NCBI GenBank assembly: GCA_041398745.1
Contig: JAWKUB010000011.1
Span: 192,894 to 256,893 of the forward strand
Length of the DNA stretch: 64,000 nucleotides
DNA from: JACKHO01 sp041398745
GTDB taxonomy: Bacteria; Planctomycetota; Planctomycetia; Planctomycetales; Planctomycetaceae
Direction: 5' to 3'
In this document: positions 9,012 through 18,158 of the stretch, in pieces
Layout of the letters: every line of letters starts with the position of its first letter
Numbering within the stretch: position 1 is the first letter of the stretch
Notes under the pieces: generated by a model
Seen by the model: the letters and a program-made list of their open reading frames with translations, nothing else
What the model was told of the DNA's origin: nothing
Database searches by the model: none
Program-made: the position numbers and the translations under genes

Positions 9012-10294
9012 GCCAGTTCCTTACTTCGCTGCGCCGCTTCCGCCTGATTCCGTTTTGTATCGGCTGGTTGGAGATATTGTTTTATCTGGCTGGATGCAGC
9101 CTGATGCGTGTTGCTCTGTCGATAACATCGACTGAGTCGGGGGCTGGAGCATCGGAATTCTATTGGCTTACGTTCGTTTTACTCGCTATGGGCGTAGTCT
9201 TTTTCATTCCTGTGTACGCCGCCTTGCGGTACAGCCACACGCTGCCAGTGGGTGATGGGCATTTTCGGGATTGGATTGCGGCGACACCATGGACAAGTGA
9301 CCGTGCACTACCTTGGGGTTCTCCATTTTTTCACTACTCGGACCTGCTCCTTCTCGTCGTCATTTCGGCAGGATTCGCAATTGCACCTCCGGTCGACAGA
9401 TTGTCGCCCGCGATACCTCCAATGGGAACGATGTTCTTGTTGGCTGGTGCTGCGGTGTTTGTGCTTTATGTATTGTCCCGAAGTGCGTTGCTCCTGATGC
9501 GAGCCAAATCCAGTGTGTGCACGTGGATCATAATCCTGGCCTATCCCATTCAACTCTTTTACGCGTGGAACGCAATTTCCGGCAGCATTCCGGCACTGCT
9601 CATTCTTGTCCTCGTGACTGTGATGCAACTCGTTGCACAGGAGTTTGCACTGAAACAAATCATCCGCGACTTGAGCAAAGCACTCTACGCGTGCGATGAT
9701 GAGCAGAATGAGTTCGGTCACATGCGGAAATACGGTCCACAAGGTGCCGGATTCGGCTGGCCCTTCACTACGCTTTCACCACTCGCAAAAACGGGACGCG
9801 TCATTTCAGTACGTGATGGACTTCTGGGAGCTTTATGCCTGGGAATGATCACATTCGTCTTCGCGCAGCTTCAGATGCAATCTGGCGAAAATGTACGCGC
9901 CGCCAATGGGTTTCTGTGGTTTTGCACGGTCGTTTTCGTTCTGGTTCGATTTGCTTTGTATCTGCCAGCATTCACATCGCCCGTAGTACGTTACAAAACT
10001 GGTCGTTGGATCATTCCTCGCGAGGACCGAGTATTCGTCGCGCCACTCCTGGCACTTCTGGCGGCTGGGGTGTGTTCGGCACTCCTGACGAATCAGCCCC
10101 TCACGCTCGCGCCCTGGGTTGCCGCACTGTGGAGCACTTGTGTCCCCGCCATCATCTTCCTCGTTGGCCCCAACCTGCTTGACCACAAGTTGACGACGTC
10201 AATTTGCATGTCCGGCAAATCCATATGGCTGGCCAAACCAGTTGAATCGAAACGTGCCAGGCGCTCTCCAACCGTTCGTTCGATATTGGACTGA
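9008..10294 (+). CDS. ABC exporter membrane subunit (putative)
   Basis: 428 residues with about ten hydrophobic spans spread from residue 15 to about 390 and a basic C-terminal tail (SKRARRSPTVRS). It overlaps the upstream ATPase by 4 bp, which is translational coupling and the main reason for calling it the permease partner. No conserved permease motif was recognised. The content resembles ABC-2 type membrane proteins in span number but the assignment rests on context. Confidence 0.78.
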   Translation: MSQFLTSLRRFRLIPFCIGWLEILFYLAGCSLMRVALSITSTESGAGASEFYWLTFVLLAMGVVFFIPVYAALRYSHTLPVGDGHFRDWIAATPWTSDRALPWGSPFFHYSDLLLLVVISAGFAIAPPVDRLSPAIPPMGTMFLLAGAAVFVLYVLSRSALLLMRAKSSVCTWIIILAYPIQLFYAWNAISGSIPALLILVLVTVMQLVAQEFALKQIIRDLSKALYACDDEQNEFGHMRKYGPQGAGFGWPFTTLSPLAKTGRVISVRDGLLGALCLGMITFVFAQLQMQSGENVRAANGFLWFCTVVFVLVRFALYLPAFTSPVVRYKTGRWIIPREDRVFVAPLLALLAAGVCSALLTNQPLTLAPWVAALWSTCVPAIIFLVGPNLLDHKLTTSICMSGKSIWLAKPVESKRARRSPTVRSILD

Positions 10295-10408
10295 GGCTTG
10301 GATGACACGGCCCATTCCGCGCGGGCGACGTGGACGAGTGGGCGGTGAGCTTTGAATGCTCTTCGAGTTTGATCTGACATACGTGTGACATCGACGAAGT
10401 GTTCTCGG

Positions 10409-10632
10409 GTGCATCCAATAGATGGTGGTCATGCATCAACTCCCCCTCTCCCCCACGATGCACCATACAATGTTTCTCGACTTTCATTGTGGGGGAGAGG
10501 GTTGGGGTGAGGGGGAAAATCTGCGCGGAATTCACGCTCTGGCAACGCTTGGCGCCCCTAATCTGGCCTGTCGGCCATCTTCTCCCTCCAAGGATTGGGG
10601 AGAGAAGTCATGCCACCATTTATCGGACGTAC
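10409..10632. mobile_element. MITE-like element with 20-bp inverted ends
   Basis: The left end GTGCATCCAATAGATGGTGG (10409-10428) is matched in inverted form by 10613-10632, with about four differences. Inside is a palindromic CCCCCTCTCCCCCAC / GTGGGGGAGAGGG pair and the run CTGGCCTGTCGGCCATCTTC. The interior is shared with 28597-28812 and the ends with 12175-12327 and 63956-64000. There is no coding capacity, so it would depend on a transposase elsewhere. Confidence 0.7.
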
Positions 10633-10678
10633 CCTGCTCCCCCGGAGTGTTCTCTGAATCTGCTATTGTGCAGGACAG

Positions 10679-10700
10679 ATTTTACGAAAAATCGTAAAAT
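10679..10700. promoter_or_regulatory. Perfect 9-bp dyad upstream of the sulfotransferase gene
   Basis: ATTTTACGA-AAAA-TCGTAAAAT is a perfect dyad with a four-base centre, 127 bp before the sulfotransferase start. It is AT-rich in GC-rich surroundings and is not followed by a T-run, so an operator fits better than a terminator. Which regulator binds is unknown. The remaining non-coding DNA from 10633 to 10826 shows nothing else. Confidence 0.4.
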
Positions 10701-10826
10701 GGCAGGTTGGGGGTTCCCCCCGGGTTATCAACAGAATCCAATATCAATCCAGCAGCCAATGTGTTACAGGCTCCTGAACGTTGCTCATCCTCTGTGTGAC
10801 CAATTTCTGATTCCGAAACGGCATTC

Positions 10827-11393
10827 ATGTCCAAAGCATTCATATTCGGTGTTGGCCTGAACAAGACTGGCACGACGAGCATTGCTAAAGCACTGAAGAT
10901 TCTGGGCATCAGCACGCGACACAGTGACCCGGAAAACGCGGCCTCGCTGAAGTCTGGCTGTTGGCCGGAAGATGTCGACGCGTTTCTGGATGGACCCATT
11001 CACGCACATCAATTTGAGTTGGCCGAACAGTTTCCAGAGGCATTGTTTATTCAAACCGTCAGGCCGATGGATGATTGGATTAACTCCCGAATTGTTCATG
11101 TGCTTCACAATCGACTTCGGAATGATGGTGACCCTTGGTTGGAAATCGATACGGTCGCCTGGCGACAGGAGTACGAGGAATGGGAGAAGAACGCGAAGCT
11201 GTTTCGGGAGCAGAACCCTGGCCGCGTTCTCTATTGGGCTCTCGACCAAGATGCCAATTGGAATTCCCTCTGCCGCTTTCTGAAGCTTTCAGTTCCCGAC
11301 GAGGAGTTTCCACACCGCAATCGAGGACATTGGCGACTCTTTGACATCCTGGAGCGGTATCGGTGTTATCCCCCCACTCTAAATGACGCCTAA
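10827..11393 (+). CDS. Sulfotransferase-family protein
   Basis: 188 residues. The N-terminus has the P-loop-like PAPS-binding motif GVGLNKTGTTS (8-18) followed by a helix, as in sulfotransferases of the Sulfotransfer type. Further elements are ALFIQTVRPMDDWINS (a 3'-phosphate-binding R..DW.NS segment) and a C-terminal PHRNRGHW. It is short for the family but has no sign of truncation. It would transfer sulfate from PAPS to an unknown acceptor. The gene is isolated, with a dyad symmetry upstream. Confidence 0.83.
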   Translation: MSKAFIFGVGLNKTGTTSIAKALKILGISTRHSDPENAASLKSGCWPEDVDAFLDGPIHAHQFELAEQFPEALFIQTVRPMDDWINSRIVHVLHNRLRNDGDPWLEIDTVAWRQEYEEWEKNAKLFREQNPGRVLYWALDQDANWNSLCRFLKLSVPDEEFPHRNRGHWRLFDILERYRCYPPTLNDA

Positions 11394-11584
11394 CAGCCAG
11401 TGAATTAATGCCGGGGTAAGATCGGGTTGGGCGAACCTCGGCCACGGTGCGGCGATAATGGAAAGCAAGCTTTCTCGCCAAGCGAAGACTTGAAACGGAT
11501 GGACGCTCACGCAAACAGCGAGGACGAGCAGGCGGCTCATCCTCGCTGTGGCGATGAATTGTGATGTTAGCAGAACTGGTTAGA

Positions 11585-12031
11585 CTACTCAGCCTTGGCG
11601 GCGGCGAAGCCCTTTTCGAAGGCAGCGTCGGCAAAGACGAGTGCGGTCTGGGCATCACCTTCAGCGCCGGCGACTTTGCCTTTGCAGTTGTTGCAGCAGA
11701 AGCAGACTTTCACTCCGCCGACTTCAATGGCGGTTGAAGGATCGAGCTTGCCGCCACTCAGCGGGCAGGCTTTCTGTTTGAATTGTTTCGTGGCAACCAG
11801 TTGAGCATTCGCACTGACAGCGAAAGGTTTGGAATCGGCAGCGAACTTTCCTTTGCAGTTGTCGCAGCAGAAGTAGACGTGGCCGCCGCGGTAGTCGGCG
11901 GCCTTTTCGGCCTTAGCTCCGGCCTTGGGGTTGACCACACATTTGACTTTGCTCAGGTCGACATCAGCAGCCACGAGAGTTGCAGTCAACGCGGCCATTG
12001 CGGCCAGTCCAAACAGAATTCGCATTTTCAT
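11585..12031 (-). CDS. Exported protein with duplicated CCxNCKGK (YHS-like) motif
   Basis: 148 residues from the ATG at 12031 (AAGGAA about 9 bases upstream). Signal peptide MKMRILFGLAAMAALTATL, probable cut near VAA-DV. Two homologous halves follow: KCVVNP...YFCCDNCKGKF and KACPLSGG...CFCCNNCKGKV. Each half pairs a CxxNP/CPLSG knuckle with a CCxNC cluster, as in YHS-type metal-binding domains, suggesting a periplasmic copper- or heavy-metal-binding role. The C-terminus is Ala-rich. Metal identity is inference only. Confidence 0.85.
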   Translation of the reverse strand: MKMRILFGLAAMAALTATLVAADVDLSKVKCVVNPKAGAKAEKAADYRGGHVYFCCDNCKGKFAADSKPFAVSANAQLVATKQFKQKACPLSGGKLDPSTAIEVGGVKVCFCCNNCKGKVAGAEGDAQTALVFADAAFEKGFAAAKAE

Positions 12032-12174
12032 GGGTGGGTTCCTTACAAGCGACATTGGGGACACAGGGTGGCAGAACGCGGCAGCAATGCACAAAACCGC
12101 GAAGCTATTCCACTATGCTGCACGAGATGGAGGCATGAGTCAAGGGGCGGACTCAAAAAACGGCTGAGTGTCGA

Positions 12175-12327
12175 GTGCATCCGATAGATGGTGGCGGTGC
12201 TTCTCGCTCAGTCACTTGGACAGCTCTCGGCAATCGCATGAGGAGTAGAAATTCACCCTCCCGTTCTCGGCTTCGCCGACGGGAGGGTGAAGGGCCCCGA
12301 CAGCCTGCCACCATTCGTCGGATGCAC
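12175..12327. mobile_element. 153-bp MITE-like element
   Basis: Ends are inverted: GTGCATCCGATAGATGGTGG (12175-12194) against the complement of 12308-12327 with three differences. The centre holds a strong stem, ACCCTCCCGT ... ACGGGAGGGT, around the CTTCGCC loop. The first 45 bases match 63956-64000 at 44 positions. The rest of the gap (12032-12174 and 12328-12511) shows nothing recognisable. Confidence 0.78.
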
Positions 12328-12511
12328 GCGCTGAGCGTTAAAGGGAGACTTCATTCATTCTGGCAGCCAAGCCAAATGTTACTTCGCCGATGGAACACGG
12401 TAAATCTCTACTCCATCCACACTGAGAATTCGGGCAAACTCAGTGCCCGCAAATCTTCGGTTAGATCCATTTGCTATCCCATGGCAAGCCTGCTGGCGGC
12501 AACACGAATGC

Positions 12512-12985
12512 CTACAACTCGCCATCCTGCTCCCAACCGTTGATATCGTCGCCGCTGCCGTTTTCATTCTGTCGGTTCGGACCATTGGACCAAATTGCCG
12601 GGCGAATAGAACCGGTCTTCGTGCTGGGATACTCGTAGTTCAGCGGTTCGCCCCATATATCCTTCGGAATTCTATCCAGGAGTGCCAGGCTTCTTCCATC
12701 AGCCGGCGTCATGAGTTCCTCGAGACTTTCCGGGAATCCGCCCTGGTCGATTTTGTACAGGTCGATGGTCATATCCAGAGCAGTAATGGATGCCAACGTC
12801 GCCTGAACCTTTGCCTCCTCGCGTGCTTCTTCCGCCGCCTTTCTTGCGGGAGAAACAAGAAAGTAAATGATCCCGCCGCATGCGAGAAGTACACATACGC
12901 CGACGCCTCCCAAGATGCCCAGAATCAAACCCCAGGGGGTGCCCTGTGAACTCTTTCGTCGTCGCTTTTTCCTGTCATCGCTCAT
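12512..12985 (-). CDS. Membrane-anchored GspG-C-like protein
   Basis: 157 residues. A basic N-terminus (DRKKRRRKSSQ) precedes one transmembrane span at about 18-44. The C-terminal half reads LASITALDMTIDLYKIDQG, LLDRIPKDIWGEPLNYEYP and SNGPNRQNENGSGDDINGW, which is the signature layout of the type II secretion pseudopilin GspG C-terminal domain, including the PKDxWGxPxxYxYP and GxDDI elements. It lacks the prepilin cleavage GFTLIE motif, so it is a GspG-like domain on an ordinary anchor rather than a true pseudopilin. Confidence 0.85.
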   Translation of the reverse strand: MSDDRKKRRRKSSQGTPWGLILGILGGVGVCVLLACGGIIYFLVSPARKAAEEAREEAKVQATLASITALDMTIDLYKIDQGGFPESLEELMTPADGRSLALLDRIPKDIWGEPLNYEYPSTKTGSIRPAIWSNGPNRQNENGSGDDINGWEQDGEL

Positions 12986-13126
12986 GCTTCATCCCTCGCC
13001 CCAAGTTCCGGCCTCAAAAAGTTAGCACCAATTGACTCTCAAATTTAGGGCACTGCAGTGCTCCACACAACTGACCTCAATAAGCATTCGGGGTGGCATC
13101 ATTGCACAATTTGGATGCCTGCACTT

Positions 13127-14506
13127 CTACTCCTCATCGACGAAGTAAAACTCCAGGCCGTGTTCCTGGTCCCAGTCGAGACCAGCGTACATCATGATTT
13201 CGAGTTCGTTGTTGCCCATGTATTCCGGAACCAGAATGGAAATCTGGCCGGTGCCCATGGTCGCCAGAATGGAATCGTTCAGAATATTGCCCTCGAAATC
13301 GCGTTCGTATTCTTCCAACTCCCAGTCCGCAGCGAATGGCTGGTAGTTGTGGAAGCTCTCCAGAATGGTCTCGCGCAGTCGCTGTATGTGCGTAGGGAAA
13401 TTCGTATGTAACTCGACCGCCGCAGTGAGGTGACGACGCAGTTCTTCCGCATTGGCGGTGGGAAACTCGATTCGCAGCGTGAACTTCATGAAGTCACAAT
13501 CGAAGCCAACCGGGTCTGGCCAGTAGACCGTTGTCGCACCACGTTTGATATCGACCCTGTATTCTCCCCATTGCTCCAGTCGTTCGATAAGTTCGGGATC
13601 ATCAATGGCGGGAGGCGAGAAGATATTCTGGTGGCGCTGCATTAACTCACTGGCCTGCTGCATTGCCTGCGCCAGTGCCGTTCCAAGGTTGGGCGAACTT
13701 TTGCCGCCATATTTTCGGGTGATGCTCAGGATTTTGCTGCGAATGGAATCAACGCCTTTTGCTCCCTGTTTGGCAAAGCGTTTTTCGAAGTGCACAAGAT
13801 ACTCGACCAGCTTCTCCGCATCGTCGGCAAACTGCTCCGACTGCAGCTCGGCGGTGTACTGAACATCGAGTTCCTGCAGCCTCTGCTGAGGATTGAAACC
13901 GGGTTGCTTTCGGACGTCTCCGAGCTTTTCGTAATCTGCCTGCAGTTCGGCCTGATGCGATTTAACGAACTCATTCAGTAAGTGCTCGATTTGCTCATGG
14001 CTTTCCGTTTCGGCGTCGACCGGCACCGGTTCGCTGCCCGGGACTGGCAGTCCGGCTGCGGCGGCTGCATCCGGCATGGCCCGGGCGATGTTCTTCTGCA
14101 GGTCCTGCATGAGGGAAGCGGGATCAATGCCCTGCATCGACTTCATCATGTCTGCGACGCTGCCAGATTGGTCCAGCATTTTGGTGAGCATCGAGGAAAG
14201 TGAAATGTCCTCAACTGTCCGTACCTTGGCGGCAGTTCGAGTGGCGCCAACAGCTTCCAACGACTTCGCCGTCAACTCCAACCGATAGTCGGCATCGGGC
14301 TGCATTTCGTAGATGTTGTACGATCGCCAGGAGGCCAAATCGATTCCACCGCGATTGTCCTTGAGAAAGTCATGCACGACGCACAAAGCCACTCCCGCCG
14401 CAGAAATCTTTTCCTCGTATGCCTTGTAGCGATGAGCATGGGAGTGATTCCCCAAATACAGGCCCGCGTACTTGCACCAGTCGAGGTAGTCGGAAATGGA
14501 AATCAT
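13127..14506 (-). CDS. Hypothetical cytoplasmic protein, 459 residues
   Basis: The frame is open to 14542 (GTG) but the ATG at 14506 (MISISDYLDW) looks the better start. No signal peptide or membrane span. The N-terminal 110 residues are helical with NHSHAHRYKAYEEK and SLEAVGATRTAAKV; the middle (about 120-320) is Met- and Gln-rich and helical, and the C-terminal 120 residues are mixed alpha/beta, ending in an acidic tail (GLDWDQEHGLEFYFVDEE). I do not recognise a family. Repeat copy 14698-14728 lies in the upstream gap. Confidence 0.78.
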   Translation of the reverse strand: MISISDYLDWCKYAGLYLGNHSHAHRYKAYEEKISAAGVALCVVHDFLKDNRGGIDLASWRSYNIYEMQPDADYRLELTAKSLEAVGATRTAAKVRTVEDISLSSMLTKMLDQSGSVADMMKSMQGIDPASLMQDLQKNIARAMPDAAAAAGLPVPGSEPVPVDAETESHEQIEHLLNEFVKSHQAELQADYEKLGDVRKQPGFNPQQRLQELDVQYTAELQSEQFADDAEKLVEYLVHFEKRFAKQGAKGVDSIRSKILSITRKYGGKSSPNLGTALAQAMQQASELMQRHQNIFSPPAIDDPELIERLEQWGEYRVDIKRGATTVYWPDPVGFDCDFMKFTLRIEFPTANAEELRRHLTAAVELHTNFPTHIQRLRETILESFHNYQPFAADWELEEYERDFEGNILNDSILATMGTGQISILVPEYMGNNELEIMMYAGLDWDQEHGLEFYFVDEE

Positions 14507-14697
14507 GACGGTGAACTCTGTTGAACGACCAACGGTTTGCACTTGCTCAACCGTACCGACCCTGGCCGCATGGTTCCAGCCTGACAGTCAACAAGACTTT
14601 GCCTCAATCAAGACTCGGGACTTCAGCCCGACAAGTTTTGGTGGCATTGCCCGTCAACTTTCTTCGATGTTTGTGCAGTAACTCAACTACCGAAAAA

Positions 14698-14728
14698 ATG
14701 TCAGGTGGCACAGACATTCCTGTCTGTG
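14698..14728. repeat. 31-bp palindromic dispersed repeat, copy 2
   Basis: Identical over 31 bp to 1552-1582, again intergenic. The GACA-TTCC-TGTC hairpin is intact. It lies between two minus-strand genes (starts at 14506 and stop at 14786). Confidence 0.85.
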
Positions 14729-14785
14729 AATTCAGGTCAAATCTGACGCGACGCGTCTGAAATCTTGCGGCACTATCGGAAGTCA

Positions 14786-15295
14786 CTACAGTTCAACGCT
14801 TGCATGTGGAACCGGATTGCTCCAAACCTTCTGACCATTTCCCCAGTCGATTCCAATGCGAAGCGACTCCCAATCAGCATGAGGTGCGGGGAAATCGAAT
14901 GTCACGGTTTCCTGCGGCGCTAGTTCAACATGGCCGCGCCCCATTCCACACCAGCCATACGTTTCGGCAACCCACTCGCCATTCCGGAGAAACTCCACAG
15001 AATACAATGGTGAAATGGTCCCCTCAGGCAGCGGCGGATCGTATGAATCCCGCGTGTAGCCAATATAGGGGAGCGGAATCGAATTCGGATTGGTTACCTC
15101 GAATAACAGGTGCGTATAGCCGAACGAGATTTGATCATCCGACAACCCTCGGAACACGATTTCGGGTGGCGACACTTCATCCCAGTTCACGTCCGGTGGC
15201 GCAGCAGTCTCTTCAACAGTCGCAGGGACATCGCCATTCTCCTGACATCCAGCGCTAGCGAGAGCCAGGAGCAGAACAAGGGAGAATCTGCACAT
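14786..15295 (-). CDS. Lipoprotein of unknown function
   Basis: 169 residues from the ATG at 15295, which has GGAG about 11 bases upstream; longer in-frame starts at 15334 and 15370 would bury the signal. The leader MCRFSLVLLLALASAGC ends in a lipobox (ASAG-C17). The mature part is a single beta-rich domain containing FEVTNPNSIPLPYIGYTRD and LAPQETVTFDFPAP, the pattern of an immunoglobulin-like or late-embryogenesis-like beta sandwich. No enzymatic motif seen. Confidence 0.8.
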   Translation of the reverse strand: MCRFSLVLLLALASAGCQENGDVPATVEETAAPPDVNWDEVSPPEIVFRGLSDDQISFGYTHLLFEVTNPNSIPLPYIGYTRDSYDPPLPEGTISPLYSVEFLRNGEWVAETYGWCGMGRGHVELAPQETVTFDFPAPHADWESLRIGIDWGNGQKVWSNPVPHASVEL

Positions 15296-15569
15296 GAGAG
15301 TTGGGCTCCGTGAATTGCTGTGGAGCGTGGCCATTCGTCGCAAAGAGTTAAGGTCATTGCTTGATTTCATCGCGTGTCGTCCAATAGCTCTTCACTTTCT
15401 ACATGAGACGAGAGTCGACGGCAACAACATTCTTCAATCAGGAATAAGGAGAATTGCCTACCCTGGCAACATAAATGTGTCCAACTTCTGGCCGATGTCC
15501 GGCTTTGCAGGAGCGTTACCTTTTCATGTTGCAGTACGCGACCGGTAAGGCAGTTTTGTCGCACAGGTA

Positions 15570-15875
15570 TTATTTTGGCTTCCCACGAAACAAATTCACG
15601 AACCCAAAGACTGCAACCGCGCCAAACATGAGCGCACATCCGGGATCGACAACCAAAGGCAACCACCAGAGCCTTTGAATCACCACCATCGGAGCAATTA
15701 TGCAACCGATTGCTCCCACTCCACCGCCGATCAGTGGGATCATCGAGTAGTTTCGCGGTTGGCCTTGAGCGTTCTTCTGGCGCGGGATGGCGTAAATACA
15801 GTACCATTGCCCCACGGCAACGAATGTTGAAAATGTGATGAGGAGACCTGCAAGAATCCAACGAGCAATGTGCAT
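15570..15875 (-). CDS. Small membrane protein
   Basis: 101 residues with three hydrophobic spans: 4-24, about 45-65 (MIPLIGGGVGAIGCIIAPMVV) and 73-95. The tail is FRGKPK, giving a positive-inside end. No family recognised. It is a plausible stand-alone gene because the competing frames are neither hydrophobic nor preceded by better starts. Confidence 0.68.
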   Translation of the reverse strand: MHIARWILAGLLITFSTFVAVGQWYCIYAIPRQKNAQGQPRNYSMIPLIGGGVGAIGCIIAPMVVIQRLWWLPLVVDPGCALMFGAVAVFGFVNLFRGKPK

Positions 15876-15984
15876 TTGAAAGCCACCAATGCCGGAGGAT
15901 AGGCCACCCTAGAATCAGCTTCCCGTGCTCACTCGTTGTTTGACTGAATTGCGACTGGAAGACAACGTGGATTGTAGGGCAACG

Positions 15985-17097
15985 CTACATCGACATCGAG
16001 TCAAAAATGACCCAGCGGAACATCAGCAACACGCAAACCAGGCAGGTCCACCAGGTGGCTTGCTGGATTTGGCGGCGGTGGCGCCAGAAGTAGAGGATGA
16101 CCAGAGCAATTCCCATGGCGGCGACTTTGAAGAGAGCCAGACTCCAGGGATCGCTGACCATGCCTCGGGCGACGGGGTTGACTTCGGCCATGATTCCCGC
16201 CTGAGAAGCCAGAATGGTCCAGGCCAAATCGAGTGCGGACATGACCACCATCAGCAGAATGGCAGTGGTAATGAACCAGTTGCGCTCGGACCAGTGCGAG
16301 TCGGATTCGGTTGTTTCCTGATCGGCAAATCCTTTGGCCACCCACTGCAGGAGGTGACCGAATCCGAACACGCTGATAATCATGGCGAGGGCAGTCAGGG
16401 GATAGGCGAACATTTCCAGTCGCGCAGCAGCCCGTTCCTGTCGAGCCAGAGTTGCCTCGCCCTCGCGTGTGTAATTGAGAAACGCCTGCATTTCTTCGGC
16501 AAACGCGGGTTCTGGCGTAAATTCGCTGAGCCATGCTCCCCATTTGGCCCGGCAGCCTTCGTTTGGCGCCAACTCAAGAAAACTGGCCCGCTGCACCTCC
16601 GAGGGTGATTCAGCCAGCAAGGCGTCGTACAGCACCAACAAATCGGTCGCGAGCGAAATAGTCCTGATTTGCTCGTTTTCAAAGACAACAACCGCCAGCC
16701 CCTGATCGAGGAGAATCGCCAACCGCCGTGCATATTGAATTGATTCAGCGGAAGGATTCGGTTCTTCTAATCCACCTTTGGCGTTACCTTTCCGAGCCCG
16801 GTCGCGACGCGGTCGGCTGAACTCAGAGTCATATGCTTCAAGGTCGTAAAGTTCGTCTTGCGTGGGTGCCGACGCAACTGGAACAGCGACACCATTCGCG
16901 AAAACGCCTGCTGCCGTGACTTCCAGCTGAACCGGCGAATCGATGACACGGCCGTTGAGAAACAGCCTGCCGGCATCAACGGTTCGAGCGTACAGAACCT
17001 GGTCATTGGACTGACCGGGGGCCGTTTCTGCCTGTCCCATGCCGCTCATCAGCAGGACGAATGAAGCAATTAAGTACTGTGTTGCTGAGTTCTTCAT
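15985..17097 (-). CDS. Exported membrane protein with DUF5658-like C-terminus
   Basis: 370 residues. Signal peptide with a likely cut at GQA-ET (about residue 23). An extracytoplasmic region (24-235) contains a basic patch (RPRRDRARKG). Four spans fill 248-370: one around LTALAMIISVFGFGHLL, then ALDLAWTILASQAGIMAEVNP, WSLALFKVAAMGIALVI and the terminal TCLVCVLLMFRWVIF. The D..T......EvNP...K layout resembles DUF5658. Function unknown. Confidence 0.82.
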   Translation of the reverse strand: MKNSATQYLIASFVLLMSGMGQAETAPGQSNDQVLYARTVDAGRLFLNGRVIDSPVQLEVTAAGVFANGVAVPVASAPTQDELYDLEAYDSEFSRPRRDRARKGNAKGGLEEPNPSAESIQYARRLAILLDQGLAVVVFENEQIRTISLATDLLVLYDALLAESPSEVQRASFLELAPNEGCRAKWGAWLSEFTPEPAFAEEMQAFLNYTREGEATLARQERAAARLEMFAYPLTALAMIISVFGFGHLLQWVAKGFADQETTESDSHWSERNWFITTAILLMVVMSALDLAWTILASQAGIMAEVNPVARGMVSDPWSLALFKVAAMGIALVILYFWRHRRQIQQATWWTCLVCVLLMFRWVIFDSMSM

Positions 17098-17355
17098 TTC
17101 ACCAGACCGTTGGGTTTGGGCGACGCGTTTGGATTCCGCAGGGAATCGGGTGGTCCTTCAGGAGACGCAACTCCCCCTCAAATCAGACCACCGTGCATCA
17201 TTAAACGCGGGACAAACTGACAAGTGTCGAAAAATCTCGCGAGATTCTGTACTCCCGTGCATTGTTGGTGCCGAATTCGGTACTCCCGCTCTCGCACAAA
17301 CCATCCGCACCACGGCCGAGACAGATGCAACGGGACGAAATGTGAGACAGAACTA

Positions 17356-17868
17356 TTACATCCCCTGAATGTCGGCATCACCAGGGAACAACTCTTTGAT
17401 AAGCTGGATCAGCTCCGGTGCAATGTTGTCGAAGTCCTCGCTGCCGACAGACTTACCGTCGAGCATCACCTGCAGCAGTTCGCATTGCAGGCATAAGTAG
17501 ACTTCCAAATGATGCCCGTCGGCCTCAATCTCCAGTCGCACGCCATAAATGGGCTCACATGACTTGGCGACGTCCCACAGGTAGGCTTTAGGCGACGCCA
17601 GCATCGCTTCCAGCCTGGCGGCCTGTTCGTCAGAAAGTGTGACGACATCACCCGTCGGCTCATAATCCTGAGAGTCATCTGATCCGTCCGGCACGAGCAT
17701 TTTGAGCCGCACTGCTTTAACAGGACGCTCCGCCAGTAGCCCGTATCCCGCATCGCCACCATACAACTTCACCACGCGCGAATCAGGGCTACTTCCGCTT
17801 CCGCCGCAACCGAACAGGAGCAGTAGCGATGCACCCAGAGTGCTTAGAATTTGTGGGGTGGGTTTCAC
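17356..17868 (-). CDS. Lipoprotein of unknown function
   Basis: 170 residues. The leader MKPTPQILSTLGASLLLLFG is followed by C21 (lipobox), then GGSGSS. The mature part has AARLEAMLASPKAYLWDVAK and a Cys-containing YLCLQCELLQVML strand. No known domain is recognised. It is transcribed away from the FG-GAP gene; the 281-bp space between them includes a small hairpin at 17969-18002. Confidence 0.75.
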   Translation of the reverse strand: MKPTPQILSTLGASLLLLFGCGGSGSSPDSRVVKLYGGDAGYGLLAERPVKAVRLKMLVPDGSDDSQDYEPTGDVVTLSDEQAARLEAMLASPKAYLWDVAKSCEPIYGVRLEIEADGHHLEVYLCLQCELLQVMLDGKSVGSEDFDNIAPELIQLIKELFPGDADIQGM

Positions 17869-17968
17869 GCGACAGATTCCAACTTGGTTTGGGAATTCCC
17901 CGACACCAGCATTCTCTTACGACTGAACACCAATATCAATACGACTTTGGGTCCGGTGCCCGTCCGCC

Positions 17969-18002
17969 CGTAGCTGGCGTCCCTGCCCTCTGGACGACTA
18001 CG
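17969..18002. repeat. Small inverted repeat
   Basis: CGTAG and GTCC on the left pair with GGAC and CTACG on the right, with a mismatched inner bulge. It could be a diverged REP-type sequence or an mRNA hairpin. Evidence is limited to the pairing. Confidence 0.35.
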
Positions 18003-18158
18003 GTAGGTGGTTTGGTCCAACGAAGTGGTACCAGTTAGAACATACGGATACGATTTAGCCAATCGGCTCAGTGGTGGTCATGTCGCATTCAAACGGCAGT
18101 CAACTGTTACCTAGAGCTGGATTTTGAACCTTTCCCTTAACTCGCGGGCGTGACCTCC

